From the NCBI GenBank assembly GCA_046351395.1, contig JAXLYP010000033.1, forward strand, positions 1-64,000: DNA of 64,000 bases. The letters run 5' to 3'. Below the pieces are notes generated by a model. The model ran no database searches, was not told the origin of the DNA, and saw only the letters and a list, made by a program, of their open reading frames with translations. This document shows, one piece after another, positions 31,200-40,051 of the stretch. How positions within the stretch are numbered: the first letter of the stretch is position 1; the number at the start of each line of letters is the position of its first letter. The translations under genes and the position numbers were made by a program. Source of the DNA: CAYYKK01 sp046351395. GTDB taxonomy: Bacteria; Myxococcota_A; Polyangia; Polyangiales; Polyangiaceae.

Positions 31200-32239
31200 C
31201 AGACGTCGCGGCTGAGGAGGCGCCGGAGCAGCTCGAGCGGCTCGAACCCGACGCGGGACGGGCCGAGCCCGGGGCGCGACGGGTCGCTCACCTCGGGCGG
31301 GAAGAGATCCCGAACGAGTCCGAACGCCGGGTTCACGTACTTCCACGCGTCGACGCGATCGAGCACCGTCTTCACCGCCGAGAGCGCGGCGCGGCCCGCG
31401 TCGAGGCCGAGGGGGATCGCGAGGGCCGGGGGGACGGGGGAGAGGATCACGTCGCGCACGGCGACGGCCTTCGCCCACGCCCCCGGGGACGGATCGACCT
31501 CGAGCCGCCGGAATGTGGACGCCTCCGCGAAGCAGCCGAGGCTGAGCTTCCCCGTCCGTCGCTCGACGGTCCGCGCGAGGTGCCGGTAGTCGCGCCGGAA
31601 GTCGCCCGCGAGCAGGCCCATGTCGCGCCGCACGTCGTCGGGGCCGAGGATCCAGTCGAAGCCTCCGGAGGCGTGCCTTCGGAGCGCGATGCTCGTCCAG
31701 AGCTCGCCGTGATCGAAGAGCCCGAGAAGGAGCGTCGTCCCTCCGGGGCAGATCGCGTCGAGCGTGCCGTTCACGACGGCCGGGCTCGGCACCGGCATCC
31801 CGTGGAGTCGCTCGGGCCAGTACCGGATCCGCCCGGCGATCATGTGCTCCTGCACGAGCGACACGAACAGCAGCGACTGGGCGGTGAGATCGTCCGAGCG
31901 CCGCACCTTCGCGCCGAAGCGCTCCATGATCGCCTCGAGCGTGCCCCGCTCGATGACGATCGCGAGGCTCGCGTGGTTCCGGCGCGCGAGCTCCTCCGGC
32001 TTGAGCGGCCAGTCCGCCGCGACGTCGTCGAGGCGGACGCGCCCGGCGCGTGTGTGCACGAGCTTGCGGAGGCGTTCCGGCGCGCCCTCCGCCGCGCGCT
32101 CGACGATCGCGAAGATGGCGCCCCGCGGGCGATCCGGATCGCGCGCCTCGCCGGACGCCTTCTGCGGCGCGAACAGGCCGAGCACGCGCGACCAGTCCGT
32201 CGCCGTGAAGCCCTCGAAGCGCACGTCTCCCGTCAGCAC
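31199..32239 (-). CDS. Protein of unknown function
   Basis: 346 aa, GTG start. No signal peptide; the C-terminal region has one moderately hydrophobic stretch (VILSPVPPALAIPLGLDAG). Composition and codon bias match the neighbours, and its stop overlaps the AlkD-like start, so it is a genuine operon member. No catalytic motif or family was recognised. Divergent from the oxidoreductase gene with only 24 bp between starts. Confidence 0.7.
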   Translation of the reverse strand: MLTGDVRFEGFTATDWSRVLGLFAPQKASGEARDPDRPRGAIFAIVERAAEGAPERLRKLVHTRAGRVRLDDVAADWPLKPEELARRNHASLAIVIERGTLEAIMERFGAKVRRSDDLTAQSLLFVSLVQEHMIAGRIRYWPERLHGMPVPSPAVVNGTLDAICPGGTTLLLGLFDHGELWTSIALRRHASGGFDWILGPDDVRRDMGLLAGDFRRDYRHLARTVERRTGKLSLGCFAEASTFRRLEVDPSPGAWAKAVAVRDVILSPVPPALAIPLGLDAGRAALSAVKTVLDRVDAWKYVNPAFGLVRDLFPPEVSDPSRPGLGPSRVGFEPLELLRRLLSRDV

Positions 32240-32263
32240 GAGACGTCTATATCATCGCCGCCC

Positions 32264-33247
32264 ATGTACGCGCTCTGCATCCGTGAGCCCGGTGACGTCG
32301 ACGTCCTCGCGTGGGTGGAGGTGCCGGACCTCGTGCCCGACCGGCACCAGGTGCGCGTCCGGGTCGCGTATGCGGGGCTCAACCGCGCGGACGTGCTCCA
32401 GCGCCGCGGGATGTACCCGCCCCCGCCGGACGCCCCCGCGGACGTCCCCGGGCTCGAGTACGCGGGCGTGGTCGACGCGTGTGGGCCCGGCGTCACCCGC
32501 TTCCGCGTCGGTGACCGCGTCTACGGGCTCGTGCCCGGGGGCGCGCACGCGGAGGCGCTCGTCGCGCACGAGCGTGAGGTCGCGAGGGTGCCCGAGGGCG
32601 TGTCGCTCGAGGACGCCGCCGCGGTCCCAGAGGCGTTCGTCACGGCGTTCGACGCGCTCGTCGCGCGCGCCGCGCTCGTCCCGGGCGAGCGCGTGCTCGT
32701 CACCGCGGTCGGGAGCGGCGTCGGCACGGCGGCGGTCCAGATCGCGCGCGCGCTCGGCTCCTCCGTCGCGGGCACGTCACGCACCGCGGACAAAATCGAG
32801 CGCGCGGCCCGCCTCGGCCTCGAGCGCGGCGTCGTCGCGGGGGATCCGTCCGCGCTCGGCGACGCCCTCGAAGCGGCGTGCCCCGAGGGGTTCGACGTGA
32901 TCGTGGAGCTCGTCGGCGGAGCCTACGTCGAGGCCGACCTGCGCGTGCTCCGGCCCCGCGGCCGCATCGTCGTGGTCGGGCTCACGGGGGGCCTCGTCGC
33001 GAACATCAACCTGGGCGCGCTGCTCCGCAAGCGCGCCTCCATCGTCGGCACGGTCCTCCGCTCGCGCCCGCTCGAGGAGAAGATAGCGGCCGCGCAGTCC
33101 CTCGAGACGTCCATCGGCGCGTGGCTCGTGCGGGGCACCGTCCGCCCCATCGTCGATCGAGTCTTCCCCGTCACGGACGCGGCCGAGGCCCACCGCGTGA
33201 TGGAGAGGAACGAATCATTCGGTAAGTTGCTGTTGCATATAAAGTGA
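32264..33247 (+). CDS. Zinc-type alcohol dehydrogenase-like / NAD(P)H quinone oxidoreductase (PIG3-like)
   Basis: 327 aa from ATG 32264. MDR superfamily: N-terminal GroES-like domain (VRVAYAGLNRADVLQRRGMYP, about 35-55; PGLEYAGVVDACGPGV) and a Rossmann domain with VTAVGSGVGTAAVQIARALGS (about 145-165). The zinc-binding cysteines of classical ADH are missing, as in quinone reductases. The NRADVLQRRGxYPPP signature is that of PIG3/QorA-type enzymes, which reduce quinones with NADPH. Cytoplasmic. Confidence 0.9.
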   Translation: MYALCIREPGDVDVLAWVEVPDLVPDRHQVRVRVAYAGLNRADVLQRRGMYPPPPDAPADVPGLEYAGVVDACGPGVTRFRVGDRVYGLVPGGAHAEALVAHEREVARVPEGVSLEDAAAVPEAFVTAFDALVARAALVPGERVLVTAVGSGVGTAAVQIARALGSSVAGTSRTADKIERAARLGLERGVVAGDPSALGDALEAACPEGFDVIVELVGGAYVEADLRVLRPRGRIVVVGLTGGLVANINLGALLRKRASIVGTVLRSRPLEEKIAAAQSLETSIGAWLVRGTVRPIVDRVFPVTDAAEAHRVMERNESFGKLLLHIK

Positions 33248-33255
33248 AATAGTGT

Positions 33256-33283
33256 CGCCGGCGCGCGCTCTCTCTCGCCGGCG
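33256..33283. terminator. Hairpin downstream of oxidoreductase
   Basis: Two copies of the self-complementary CGCCGGCG separated by a 12-nt pyrimidine-rich loop follow the stop codon at 33247. A stable 8-bp stem without a T-run. Confidence 0.4.
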
Positions 33284-33421
33284 TGTCCACGCGGATGGAC
33301 CTCCGGGTCGCCCGCGAATCTACTCCGTGACCGAGGGTGGCGCGATACGTCGGTCGTTTGGCGTGAAGCCGCGGTCGATGGAGCACGCGCGCTCCTGCAT
33401 CGAGCACTACACGGAGTCCCC

Positions 33422-35953
33422 GTGAGGGAGCCGATGAAACTCGAAACAGGGACCTTGGTGGGTGGGGCGCTCCTTTCGGCGCCCGAGAGTGGCCATGGCG
33501 AGCTCGTCTCGCGTCCGGTCGGGAGCGGCCGTGAGCTCGCGATCACGGGACTCCGTCGAGCTCGATCGAGCTACGCCGTCTACGACGCCGAGCAGCTCGG
33601 CACGCGGCGCCGGTGCGTGCTCACGGCGTTCCGGAGGTACGCGTCCGCCGCGGCACACGCGCGCCTCGATCTCGCCGACCCCGCGGTGATCGCGGCCGTG
33701 CGCGCGGCCTCCGTCCTCGACCACGAGAACCTCGAGCGCGTGCTCGCCGTCGGCGTCGACGAGTCGATGGGGTGCGTGTACGTCGCGACCCCGCACGTCG
33801 AGGCGGAGACGCTCGCGTCCTCCATCGCGAAGAGCGGCCCGCTCGGCGCGACGGACGCGCGCCCGCTCCTCGAGCGCGTCGCGTCGGCCCTCGGCGCGCT
33901 CCACGCGGCCGGCTTCGTCCACGGCGCGGTGCTCCCCGAACACGTGTTCGTGCCTTCGGACGGGGACGCCACGTCGATCACGCTCGCTGGGCAGACGTTC
34001 GTCGACGCGGAGCCCGACGCGACGGATCGCCCCTGGCTCGCGCCGGAGCGCCTCCCCGGTGCGTGGGTGGACGCGACGAGCGGCGCCGTGGCCGGTCCGG
34101 ATCCCCGCTCGGACGTGTGGTCGCTCGGGCTCCTCGCGTTCTTCGCGCTCGCGGGGCGCCCCTACTGGCGCGAGTCGGAGGCGGGCGAGATCGCCCTCGC
34201 GCGCGAGATCCTGCTCGACCCGCTGGTCTCGGCGTCGCTCCGGGCCGTGGAGTTCGGGGTCGTCCTCCCGCTCTCGTTCGACGCTTGGTTCGCGCGCTGC
34301 GTCTCGCGCGACCCGTCGCTCCGCTTCTCCGACGCGAACGCCGCGGCCGCCGAGCTCGGGCGGGCCCTCGGCGAGAACGCGGTGCTCGCCGCGCCCACGG
34401 CCGGCTCGCTCGCGCCGCAGCTCCTGCCTCCGATGCCCGAGAGCGCCCCGCCTCCGCGCCCGCTCTACGTCGCGCAGTCGCCGGCGGCGCCGCCCCGCGC
34501 GGTCCTCTCGCGGTTCCTCGGCAAGCTGCCGTTCGCGCGCGGCAATCACCCCGCTTGGGTCGCGCCCGCGTTCGCGAGCGTCGGGCTCGTGTGCGTGACG
34601 GCCGTCGTCATCGCGTTCCTCGCGCGCTCGAGCAAGGCGCCGGAGGGGCGCGCGTCGGGCGAGCGCGTCGCCGCGCGCGAAGAGCCCGTCGCGTCGGCCG
34701 AGGCGCCGAAGGTGAAGCAGAAGGGGCCGTGGGCCGTCGACGCGGAGCCCGATCCTCGGACGAAGACCGTGCTCGTGAACGTCACGCCGTCGCCCGAGCT
34801 CGTCGACGGGTTCCGTACGATGGCCCTCACGCTGGAGTCCTCTCACCTGCGCAACGTGGTCAGTGGGCTCACGCTCGGCGGGAGCGGGAGCGGGTTCGTG
34901 CTCGTGCGGCAGCGCGACGCGAAGGACCGCGCCGATGGGGCTCGGGCGACCGCTCCCTCGGCGAGCGGTTCGGAGAAGGACGCGCAGTCGGCCGAGCCAG
35001 CGGTGTTCGTCCTCACCAACCGCCACGTCGTCGCCGAAGGCGAAGCGGTGGAGCTCACGCTCGACGACGGCGCGAAGCTCGGCGCGGACGTCGTCTACTC
35101 GGATCTGCGACACGACGTCGCCGTCCTCTCGTTCACGGGCAAGCGCCCGCCCTTCACGACCGGGCTCCGCCTCGCGCCTACGGACGTCGCGGATCTCGCG
35201 CCCGTGGTCGCGACGGGCTACCCGTTCCTCGCGGGCAAGCCGAGCTTCCAGATCTCGCGCGGCGAGGTGCGGAACCGCGCGTTCGAGCGGAGCTTCGACG
35301 AGGAGGGCACGAAGGAGACGTACATCCAGCACTCCGCGTCGATCGATCCGGGATCGAGCGGCGGCCCGCTGCTCGACGCGAACAACGACGTGGTCGGGAT
35401 CAACACGGGCTTCTTGCCCGAGAAGCACGACGTCTACCTCGCGCTCCCGGGGGCGGTCATCGACGACGCGATCGCCCACGCGCTCGAGATCCAGGAGAAG
35501 CAGTCCTCGGCGGAGTGGCGCCTCGCGGGCGTCCAAAAGGCCTGCAAGGAGCTCGTCGGCGAGCTCGCGAGCGAGACGCCGCGCTTCCGCACGTTCCAGC
35601 AGCTCGTCTCGAACGGCCTCGTCGCGAGCGAGGGCCTCGCGAGCCTCCTCGTCGAGAGCGCGCTCACGTCGACCGCGCCGTCCGGGCGGGGGCCGAGCCC
35701 GATGGATCGCATGCGCCTGGCGGTGCTCCGCCGCCTCTACGTGACCGTGAAGGACCGAGGGGGCCTCGCCGCCGATCCGTGCGGAGACGTGAACCCGACG
35801 GACGCGGCCGACATCGTGCACACGCCCGTGGTGCGGATGACGCTGCGCCTCGCGGACGGCACGAGCGAGATCGCGTGGACGTTCGAGCACGGCCACTTCC
35901 GCATCGCCTCGGTGCCGAGCTCGCCGCGCCGCGCTTCGCGGCGCGGCTATTGA
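33422..35953 (+). CDS. Pseudokinase - TM - trypsin-like serine protease fusion
   Basis: 843 aa from GTG 33422 (GGAG 5 nt upstream; ATG 33434 also possible). Residues about 45-320 follow the Hanks kinase layout, but the catalytic loop is HGAVLPEHVFV (about 165) with no HRD Asp, DFG is absent and no glycine loop remains, so it cannot be a normal kinase. It keeps SDVWSLGLLAFFALAGRPYW and a late FAxCVSRDPSLRF segment. One TM helix (about 376-400) follows a Pro-rich linker. The extracytoplasmic part is an S1C-like protease with triad H535 (TNRHVVAEG), D565 (RHDVAVLSF) and S646 (PGSSGGPLLD). No PDZ domain is seen. Predicted: cytoplasmic pseudokinase gating a periplasmic protease. Overlaps the convergent epimerase by 7 bp. 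Confidence 0.85.
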   Translation: MREPMKLETGTLVGGALLSAPESGHGELVSRPVGSGRELAITGLRRARSSYAVYDAEQLGTRRRCVLTAFRRYASAAAHARLDLADPAVIAAVRAASVLDHENLERVLAVGVDESMGCVYVATPHVEAETLASSIAKSGPLGATDARPLLERVASALGALHAAGFVHGAVLPEHVFVPSDGDATSITLAGQTFVDAEPDATDRPWLAPERLPGAWVDATSGAVAGPDPRSDVWSLGLLAFFALAGRPYWRESEAGEIALAREILLDPLVSASLRAVEFGVVLPLSFDAWFARCVSRDPSLRFSDANAAAAELGRALGENAVLAAPTAGSLAPQLLPPMPESAPPPRPLYVAQSPAAPPRAVLSRFLGKLPFARGNHPAWVAPAFASVGLVCVTAVVIAFLARSSKAPEGRASGERVAAREEPVASAEAPKVKQKGPWAVDAEPDPRTKTVLVNVTPSPELVDGFRTMALTLESSHLRNVVSGLTLGGSGSGFVLVRQRDAKDRADGARATAPSASGSEKDAQSAEPAVFVLTNRHVVAEGEAVELTLDDGAKLGADVVYSDLRHDVAVLSFTGKRPPFTTGLRLAPTDVADLAPVVATGYPFLAGKPSFQISRGEVRNRAFERSFDEEGTKETYIQHSASIDPGSSGGPLLDANNDVVGINTGFLPEKHDVYLALPGAVIDDAIAHALEIQEKQSSAEWRLAGVQKACKELVGELASETPRFRTFQQLVSNGLVASEGLASLLVESALTSTAPSGRGPSPMDRMRLAVLRRLYVTVKDRGGLAADPCGDVNPTDAADIVHTPVVRMTLRLADGTSEIAWTFEHGHFRIASVPSSPRRASRRGY

Positions 35954-36909
35954 GCCGCGAGGGTCGCGAGCCCGTCCTCGACCCGGATCACAGGGGCGTA
36001 GCCGAGCTCGCGGCGCGCCCGGTCGGTCCGCACCGTGATCGAGGACGACATCATGTCGACGGCGAAGCGGGTGAGCGGGGGCGCCCGGCGCACGCGGAGG
36101 AGGCGATAGACGCCCTCGATGGCGCGCGCCAGCGGGCGCGCGATCGAGCTCGGCATGCTGCGGGTGCCGAGGTCGACGCCCTGCGTGCGCGCGAGCGCGC
36201 CGAGGAAGGATCGGAGCGTCCGTTCGTCGTCGTCCGCGACGAAGTAGGCGCGCCCGGACACGCCGCGGGAGAGCGCGAGCTCGAGCGCGTGCGTGAGGTT
36301 CGCGACGTGCGTCGTCGACGTGCGCGCACGACCTCCGTCGAGCCAAGCGAACTGGCCTGCCTTCGCCATCCGGACGATCGCGGGAAGGACGGAGGTGTCG
36401 CGCGGGCCCCACACGAGGCGCGGTCGGATCGACAGCGTCTCGAGGCCGTCGCGCGCCGCGGCGAGCACGCGCTTCTCCGCCTCCGCCTTCGTCTCCGAGT
36501 AGAGGTAGCGAGGCTTCGCCGGGTAGGGCGCGGCCTCGTCGACGTCCACGAGATCGTGTCCCTCGAAGAGCGCGGCCTCCGTGCCGACGTGGACGAAGCG
36601 CTTCACGCCCGCCGATCGCGCGGCCTCGAGCAGGCGGCTCGTCCCCTCGACGTTCGCTTCCCAGAACTGCGCGCGGGTGCCCCACTCCTCCACGAACGCG
36701 GCGGCGTGCACCACGGCGTCCACGCCGCGGAGCGCCTCGGTGCCGACGGATCCGAGGTCGCCCTGCGCGGGCGCCGCGCCGTACCCGCGCACGACCGCGG
36801 CGGCGCGGTCCGATCGCGCGAGCGCGCGCACCTCGTGCCCGCGCTCGACGAGACGCTCGATGAGGTGTCCGCCGACGAAGCCCGAACCACCGGTGACGAA
36901 GACGCGCAT
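35947..36909 (-). CDS. NAD-dependent epimerase/dehydratase (3-beta-HSD-like SDR)
   Basis: 320 aa. Extended short-chain dehydrogenase: nucleotide-binding TGGSGFVGGHL (6-16), acidic D at GDLGSVG, VVHAAAFVEEWG (about 66), and catalytic YSETK (about 136-140, YxxxK). The C-terminal part resembles 3-beta-hydroxysteroid dehydrogenase/sterol-type reductases, with hydrophobic membrane-associating segments. The likely reaction is NAD(P)-linked oxidation or epimerisation of a sterol-like or sugar substrate. Divergent from the LysR gene, which probably controls it. Confidence 0.9.
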   Translation of the reverse strand: MRVFVTGGSGFVGGHLIERLVERGHEVRALARSDRAAAVVRGYGAAPAQGDLGSVGTEALRGVDAVVHAAAFVEEWGTRAQFWEANVEGTSRLLEAARSAGVKRFVHVGTEAALFEGHDLVDVDEAAPYPAKPRYLYSETKAEAEKRVLAAARDGLETLSIRPRLVWGPRDTSVLPAIVRMAKAGQFAWLDGGRARTSTTHVANLTHALELALSRGVSGRAYFVADDDERTLRSFLGALARTQGVDLGTRSMPSSIARPLARAIEGVYRLLRVRRAPPLTRFAVDMMSSSITVRTDRARRELGYAPVIRVEDGLATLAAQ

Positions 36910-36996
36910 GACCCGACCAGCCTTTCCGCGGACACGGCCGCGTGCTCGCGAGCGCCCCCTCGAGCGCCCTTCGGAGAACGTGCGCCCGTTTCATTC

Positions 36997-37968
36997 ATGC
37001 GTCGAATCGATGCTATGCAAGTCATCATGCATGGCGTCGATGGCACCCGGCTCGACCTGAATTTGCTCGTCGTGCTCGACGCGATCCTCCAGCGCGGGAG
37101 CGTCACGCAGGCGGCGGCGGCGCTCGGGCTCACGCAGCCCACGGTGAGCCACGCGCTCGGCCGCTTGCGCGCGGCGCTCGCGGACCCGCTGCTCGTGCGC
37201 TCGGGCCGCGCGATGGTGCGGACGCCCCGCGCCGAGCGGCTCGCGCCCGCGGTCCACCACGTCCTCGGGGAGATCGACCGCGCCCTCTCGAGCGGGTCGG
37301 CGTTCGATCCCGCGACGAGCGCGCGCGTGTTCACGATCGCGTGCCCGGATCTGTTGGCGGTCGTCCTGCCATCCCTCCTCGCGAGGCTCTCGCGCGAGGC
37401 GCCGAGCACGCGCATCGAGGCGAGGCCCGTCCCGCCGGATCTGGAGGCACGCCTCGGGGATCGCGCGATCGACCTCGCGGTGATCCACGCGCGGGATCGC
37501 GGGCCCGGGCTCTCGCAGCGCGTGCTCGGGCGTGCGCGCTGGTGCATCGTCGCGCGGCGTGGTCACGCCGCGATCTCGTCCGGTCGGCTCAGCCGGAAGG
37601 CGTGGCTCGCGCGGCCGCACGTGATCGTCCAGACCGCGGACGGTATGGGGATCGTGGGCCGGGAGCTCGCGCGCCTCGGGATCGAGAGGCGCGTCGGGTT
37701 CGTCGCGCCGAGCTCGCTCGCCGCGCTCCACGCGGCCGCGGCGACGGACTGGTTCTTCGCGGCGCCGCGTGAGCTCGTCGAGCCGTCGCTCGCGCACCTC
37801 GACCTCGTCGCGGTCGCGCCGCCGGTGCCGCTGCCCGAGGTGCGTGTCGCGCTCGTGTGGCACGAGTCGATGCGGGAGGACGAGGGCCACCGTTTCCTGC
37901 GGGAGCTGCTCGGCGCCGTCATCCGCGGGGCGCTGCGCCCAGCGGCCGATTCCGCGCGCGTTTCTTGA
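36997..37968 (+). CDS. LysR-family transcriptional regulator
   Basis: 323 aa from ATG 36997; in-frame ATGs at 37015 and 37027 are equally or more likely, because family members usually begin just before LDLNLLVVLDAI. N-terminal winged HTH: GSVTQAAAALGLTQPTVSHALGRL. The effector-binding domain follows (ARVFTIACPDLLAVVLPSLL, IDLAVIHARD, WHESMREDEGHRFLRELL). LysR proteins typically regulate the divergently transcribed neighbour, here the epimerase, by binding the 87-bp spacer. Single-domain family call is firm. Confidence 0.92.
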   Translation: MRRIDAMQVIMHGVDGTRLDLNLLVVLDAILQRGSVTQAAAALGLTQPTVSHALGRLRAALADPLLVRSGRAMVRTPRAERLAPAVHHVLGEIDRALSSGSAFDPATSARVFTIACPDLLAVVLPSLLARLSREAPSTRIEARPVPPDLEARLGDRAIDLAVIHARDRGPGLSQRVLGRARWCIVARRGHAAISSGRLSRKAWLARPHVIVQTADGMGIVGRELARLGIERRVGFVAPSSLAALHAAAATDWFFAAPRELVEPSLAHLDLVAVAPPVPLPEVRVALVWHESMREDEGHRFLRELLGAVIRGALRPAADSARVS

Positions 37969-38003
37969 CCTCTCCCGTGCCGGCGCGCGAACCTACGCGC
38001 TGC

Positions 38004-38399
38004 ATGGATACGGAGCGTCCGCGTTTTCAGTGGGGACTCAAGCACTGGGCCTTGATCCTCGGAGCGATCATCGGGATCTCGCTCGCGTATCTTCCCGCCG
38101 CCTGCTTCACGCCGCCGGAAATCCCGACCGCGCCCGCCCCGCCGACGTTCACCGTCCCCGAGGCGCCGACGGTCGAGGCACCGAAGGTCGAAGCGCCCCA
38201 AGCCCCCGAAGCCCCGCAGACCCCGGCGATGCCCGGCGGCGGAGGCAACTGCTGCCTCCGCGCCGGTAACGCGAAGGCGAAGTCGAAGTGCGGAGGCGCC
38301 GAGTCCTGCTGCACCGCCGAGTACGACAGCTCCGGCGACTGCGAGGACGTGAAGGGCTTCTGGTTCTTCTCGAAGGAAGGCTGCGCCGGCGCCTGCTAA
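38004..38399 (+). CDS. Small Pro-rich lipoprotein with Cys knot-like C-terminus
   Basis: 131 aa from ATG 38004. Signal/anchor GLKHWALILGAIIGISLAYL ends in lipobox-like LPAAC (about 34). A Pro/Ala/Glu/Thr spacer (about 36-82; APTVEAPKVEAPQAPEAP) lifts a C-terminal domain with eight cysteines (GNCCLRAGN, CGGAESCCTAEY, GDCEDV, GCAGAC). Disulfide-rich surface domain of unknown role. The LysR gene ends 35 bp upstream. Confidence 0.72.
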   Translation: MDTERPRFQWGLKHWALILGAIIGISLAYLPAACFTPPEIPTAPAPPTFTVPEAPTVEAPKVEAPQAPEAPQTPAMPGGGGNCCLRAGNAKAKSKCGGAESCCTAEYDSSGDCEDVKGFWFFSKEGCAGAC

Positions 38400-38413
38400 C
38401 TCGAATTCACTTC

Positions 38414-38537
38414 GAATTCACGCGGTAGGGGCGCCAGCGAAGGCATGGCGTCGGTCGGCGTGCTCAGCGTGGGCAGACCACGCTTCCGCGCGCCTCCCAT
38501 AGCCATGCCTCCGCTGACACCCCTACCGCGCGAATTC
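38414..38537. repeat. Large inverted repeat, 36-bp arms
   Basis: Arms at 38414-38449 and 38502-38537 begin and end with GAATTC and match at 32 of 36 positions. All four mismatches become G-U wobbles if the minus strand is transcribed, so minus-strand RNA would pair along all 36 positions. The 52-nt loop holds a smaller stem (GCGTGG/CCACGC at about 38467-38483). A second partial GAATTC copy (TCGAATTCAC) lies at 38401. Could be a MITE-like element or a structured RNA. Confidence 0.8.
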
Positions 38538-38561
38538 GGCGACATCGCGTAGGGGAGGGGA

Positions 38562-38965
38562 GAGAGGGGAGAGCTTCGCGCTTCGCGCGTCGCCGGAGGG
38601 GACGCGCTTCGCGCGTTGCGGAGGGGAGAGCTCCGCGCTTCGCGCGTCGCCGGAAGGGGAGAGCTCCGCGCTTCGCGCGTCGCCGGAAGGGGAGAGCTCC
38701 GCGCTTCGCGCGTTGCCGGAAGGGGAGAGCTCCGCGCTTCGCGCGTCGCCGGAAGGGGAGAGCTCCACGCTTCGCGCGTTGCCGGAAGGGGAGAGCTCCG
38801 CGCTTCGCGCGTCGCCGGAGGGACGCGCTTCGCGCGTTGCCGGAGGAGGCGGGCTCTGCGCTTCGCGCGCTGGGCCGCGCTTCGCGCGTTGCCGGAGGAG
38901 GCGGGCTCTGCGCTTCGCGCGTTGGGGAGAGCTCCGCGCTTCGCGCGTTGCCGGAGGAGGCGGGC
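38562..38965. repeat. 33-bp tandem repeat array, about 13 cores
   Basis: The core CGCTTCGCGCGTYGCCGGA recurs about 13 times. The central units (about 38630-38820) have a regular 33-bp period with GGGGAGAGCTC linkers. The outer units are shortened or carry GGAGGCGGGCTCTG linkers. Each core has a small CGCG-CTT-CGCG stem. No spacer diversity, so it is not CRISPR. Confidence 0.85.
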
Positions 38966-38997
38966 TCGCGCTGGGGCTTTCTGGGCGATGCGGAGAG

Positions 38998-39978
38998 CTA
39001 GGCGCCCCAGAAGAAGGTCTCGTGGACCTCCTCTCCTAGGATGAATCTCAGGCGATCGCCTTCGATCTCTAGGCGCGGGGAGCGAGTGGGGGTCTCGTAG
39101 TAGTGCTGCTTGAGGAAGCCGGCTTTGGAGAGGAAGAGGGCGGCGACGCCGGTGCGGGTGGGGCCGTAGAGGAGGAGGACGCGGCCTCCGCCTACGAGGT
39201 GGGGTTCGATCCAGGCGAAGCCCATCTCTTCGAAGCGCTCGGGGGAGGGGAAGTCTCTCCCCACGTCCTTCATCTCGGGGAGATGGGCCTTCAGGTACTT
39301 GTAGAGGAGGTCGTAGCGGACCTTCTCGAGGCGCGGGAGGCGGCGATCTTCGGGGGCGATGACGGGGAGCGTGGACGGGTCGAACGTGGGGGTCTCGACG
39401 TGGGTGCGGTAGCGATCGAGGAGGGTCGCGCGGCCGATCTCTTCGTCCGAGAGGGCGCGCAGCCACCAGGCGAAGGGCGCGATGTGGGCGACGCCGGCGC
39501 GCGAGGTGAGCTCGACGAGGGTCTCCCAGAGCGGGCTCCTCACGAGCCACTTGCCGCCGTGGTTCTTCACGATGCACGCGCCCACGTAGACCGCGCCGTG
39601 GATGACGAAGTGCGCGAGCAGCGGCGGGCCCGCGGTCTTCGACGCGAGGAGGCGGGCGCGCCGTTCGAGCGTGAGGAGCGGCGCGAGGCGGTGAATGGAC
39701 GCGTCGCTGAGGTCGAGCACGAGGTCGGGTACGCCGAGCGCCTCCGGCGCGAGGCGCGCGAAGAGGGTGGCCGTCTCGTCGAGACCGGCGAGGATTTGCG
39801 GGTTTTTCGAGGGGTTCGCGTCGGTCGCGCGGATCTTCGCGAGGTCCGCGTTCGGCGGGTAGAGGCCCTGAAAGACCTTCTTGAAGAGCCGCTCGGCCGT
39901 GAGCGGCTCGAGGACCTCGAGCGAGCGCTTCACGAGCGTCGCCTCGTCGCTCCTCCGCACTTCGCCTGCGCGCTGCAC
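38998..39978 (-). CDS. Protein of unknown function
   Basis: 326 aa, cytoplasmic by lack of a signal. Composition is normal for the genome, with ordered alpha/beta regions (LERRARLLASKTAGPPLLAH, GRVLLLYGPTRTGVAALFLS, RLRFILGEEVHETFFWGA). The GPTRTG stretch vaguely resembles a P-loop but lacks GK[ST]. No family recognised. The gene sits between the tandem repeat array and the TIR element, so it may belong to an accessory island. Confidence 0.65.
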   Translation of the reverse strand: MQRAGEVRRSDEATLVKRSLEVLEPLTAERLFKKVFQGLYPPNADLAKIRATDANPSKNPQILAGLDETATLFARLAPEALGVPDLVLDLSDASIHRLAPLLTLERRARLLASKTAGPPLLAHFVIHGAVYVGACIVKNHGGKWLVRSPLWETLVELTSRAGVAHIAPFAWWLRALSDEEIGRATLLDRYRTHVETPTFDPSTLPVIAPEDRRLPRLEKVRYDLLYKYLKAHLPEMKDVGRDFPSPERFEEMGFAWIEPHLVGGGRVLLLYGPTRTGVAALFLSKAGFLKQHYYETPTRSPRLEIEGDRLRFILGEEVHETFFWGA

Positions 39979-40051
39979 TGCGAGTGGGTGCGCTTCACCG
40001 CTGCGGTGCGATCTCCTCCCGCCCCCCGCATCGGGGGGAGGGCTGGTTCGG

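Larger units (their letters stand above)
38400..38997. other. Repeat-rich 600-bp intergenic island
   Basis: No credible gene. Contains a 124-bp inverted-repeat structure followed by a 33-bp tandem array, both listed separately. The long ORFs here exist because the repeat length is a multiple of three and GC is high. Confidence 0.7.

Noticed and set aside
33407..36994. 1195-codon minus-strand ORF
   Set aside because: It is the antisense shadow of the pseudokinase-protease and epimerase genes; the product is an Arg/Gly/Glu-rich string without domains, as GC-rich codon bias creates.
33613..37968. 1451-codon plus-strand ORF
   Set aside because: Out-of-frame reading of the pseudokinase-protease that only becomes real at its end, where it is the LysR gene.
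38562..38965. CRISPR array
   Set aside because: The units repeat directly without unique spacers and there are no cas genes.
39070..39210. P-loop ATPase motif (GPTRTG) in the unknown 326-aa protein
   Set aside because: Lacks the Lys-Ser/Thr of a Walker A motif and there is no Walker B.
38396..39577. Repeat-containing protein on the minus strand
   Set aside because: The ORF passes through the 33-bp array and the hairpin and then runs out of frame over a real gene; no start signal or domain.
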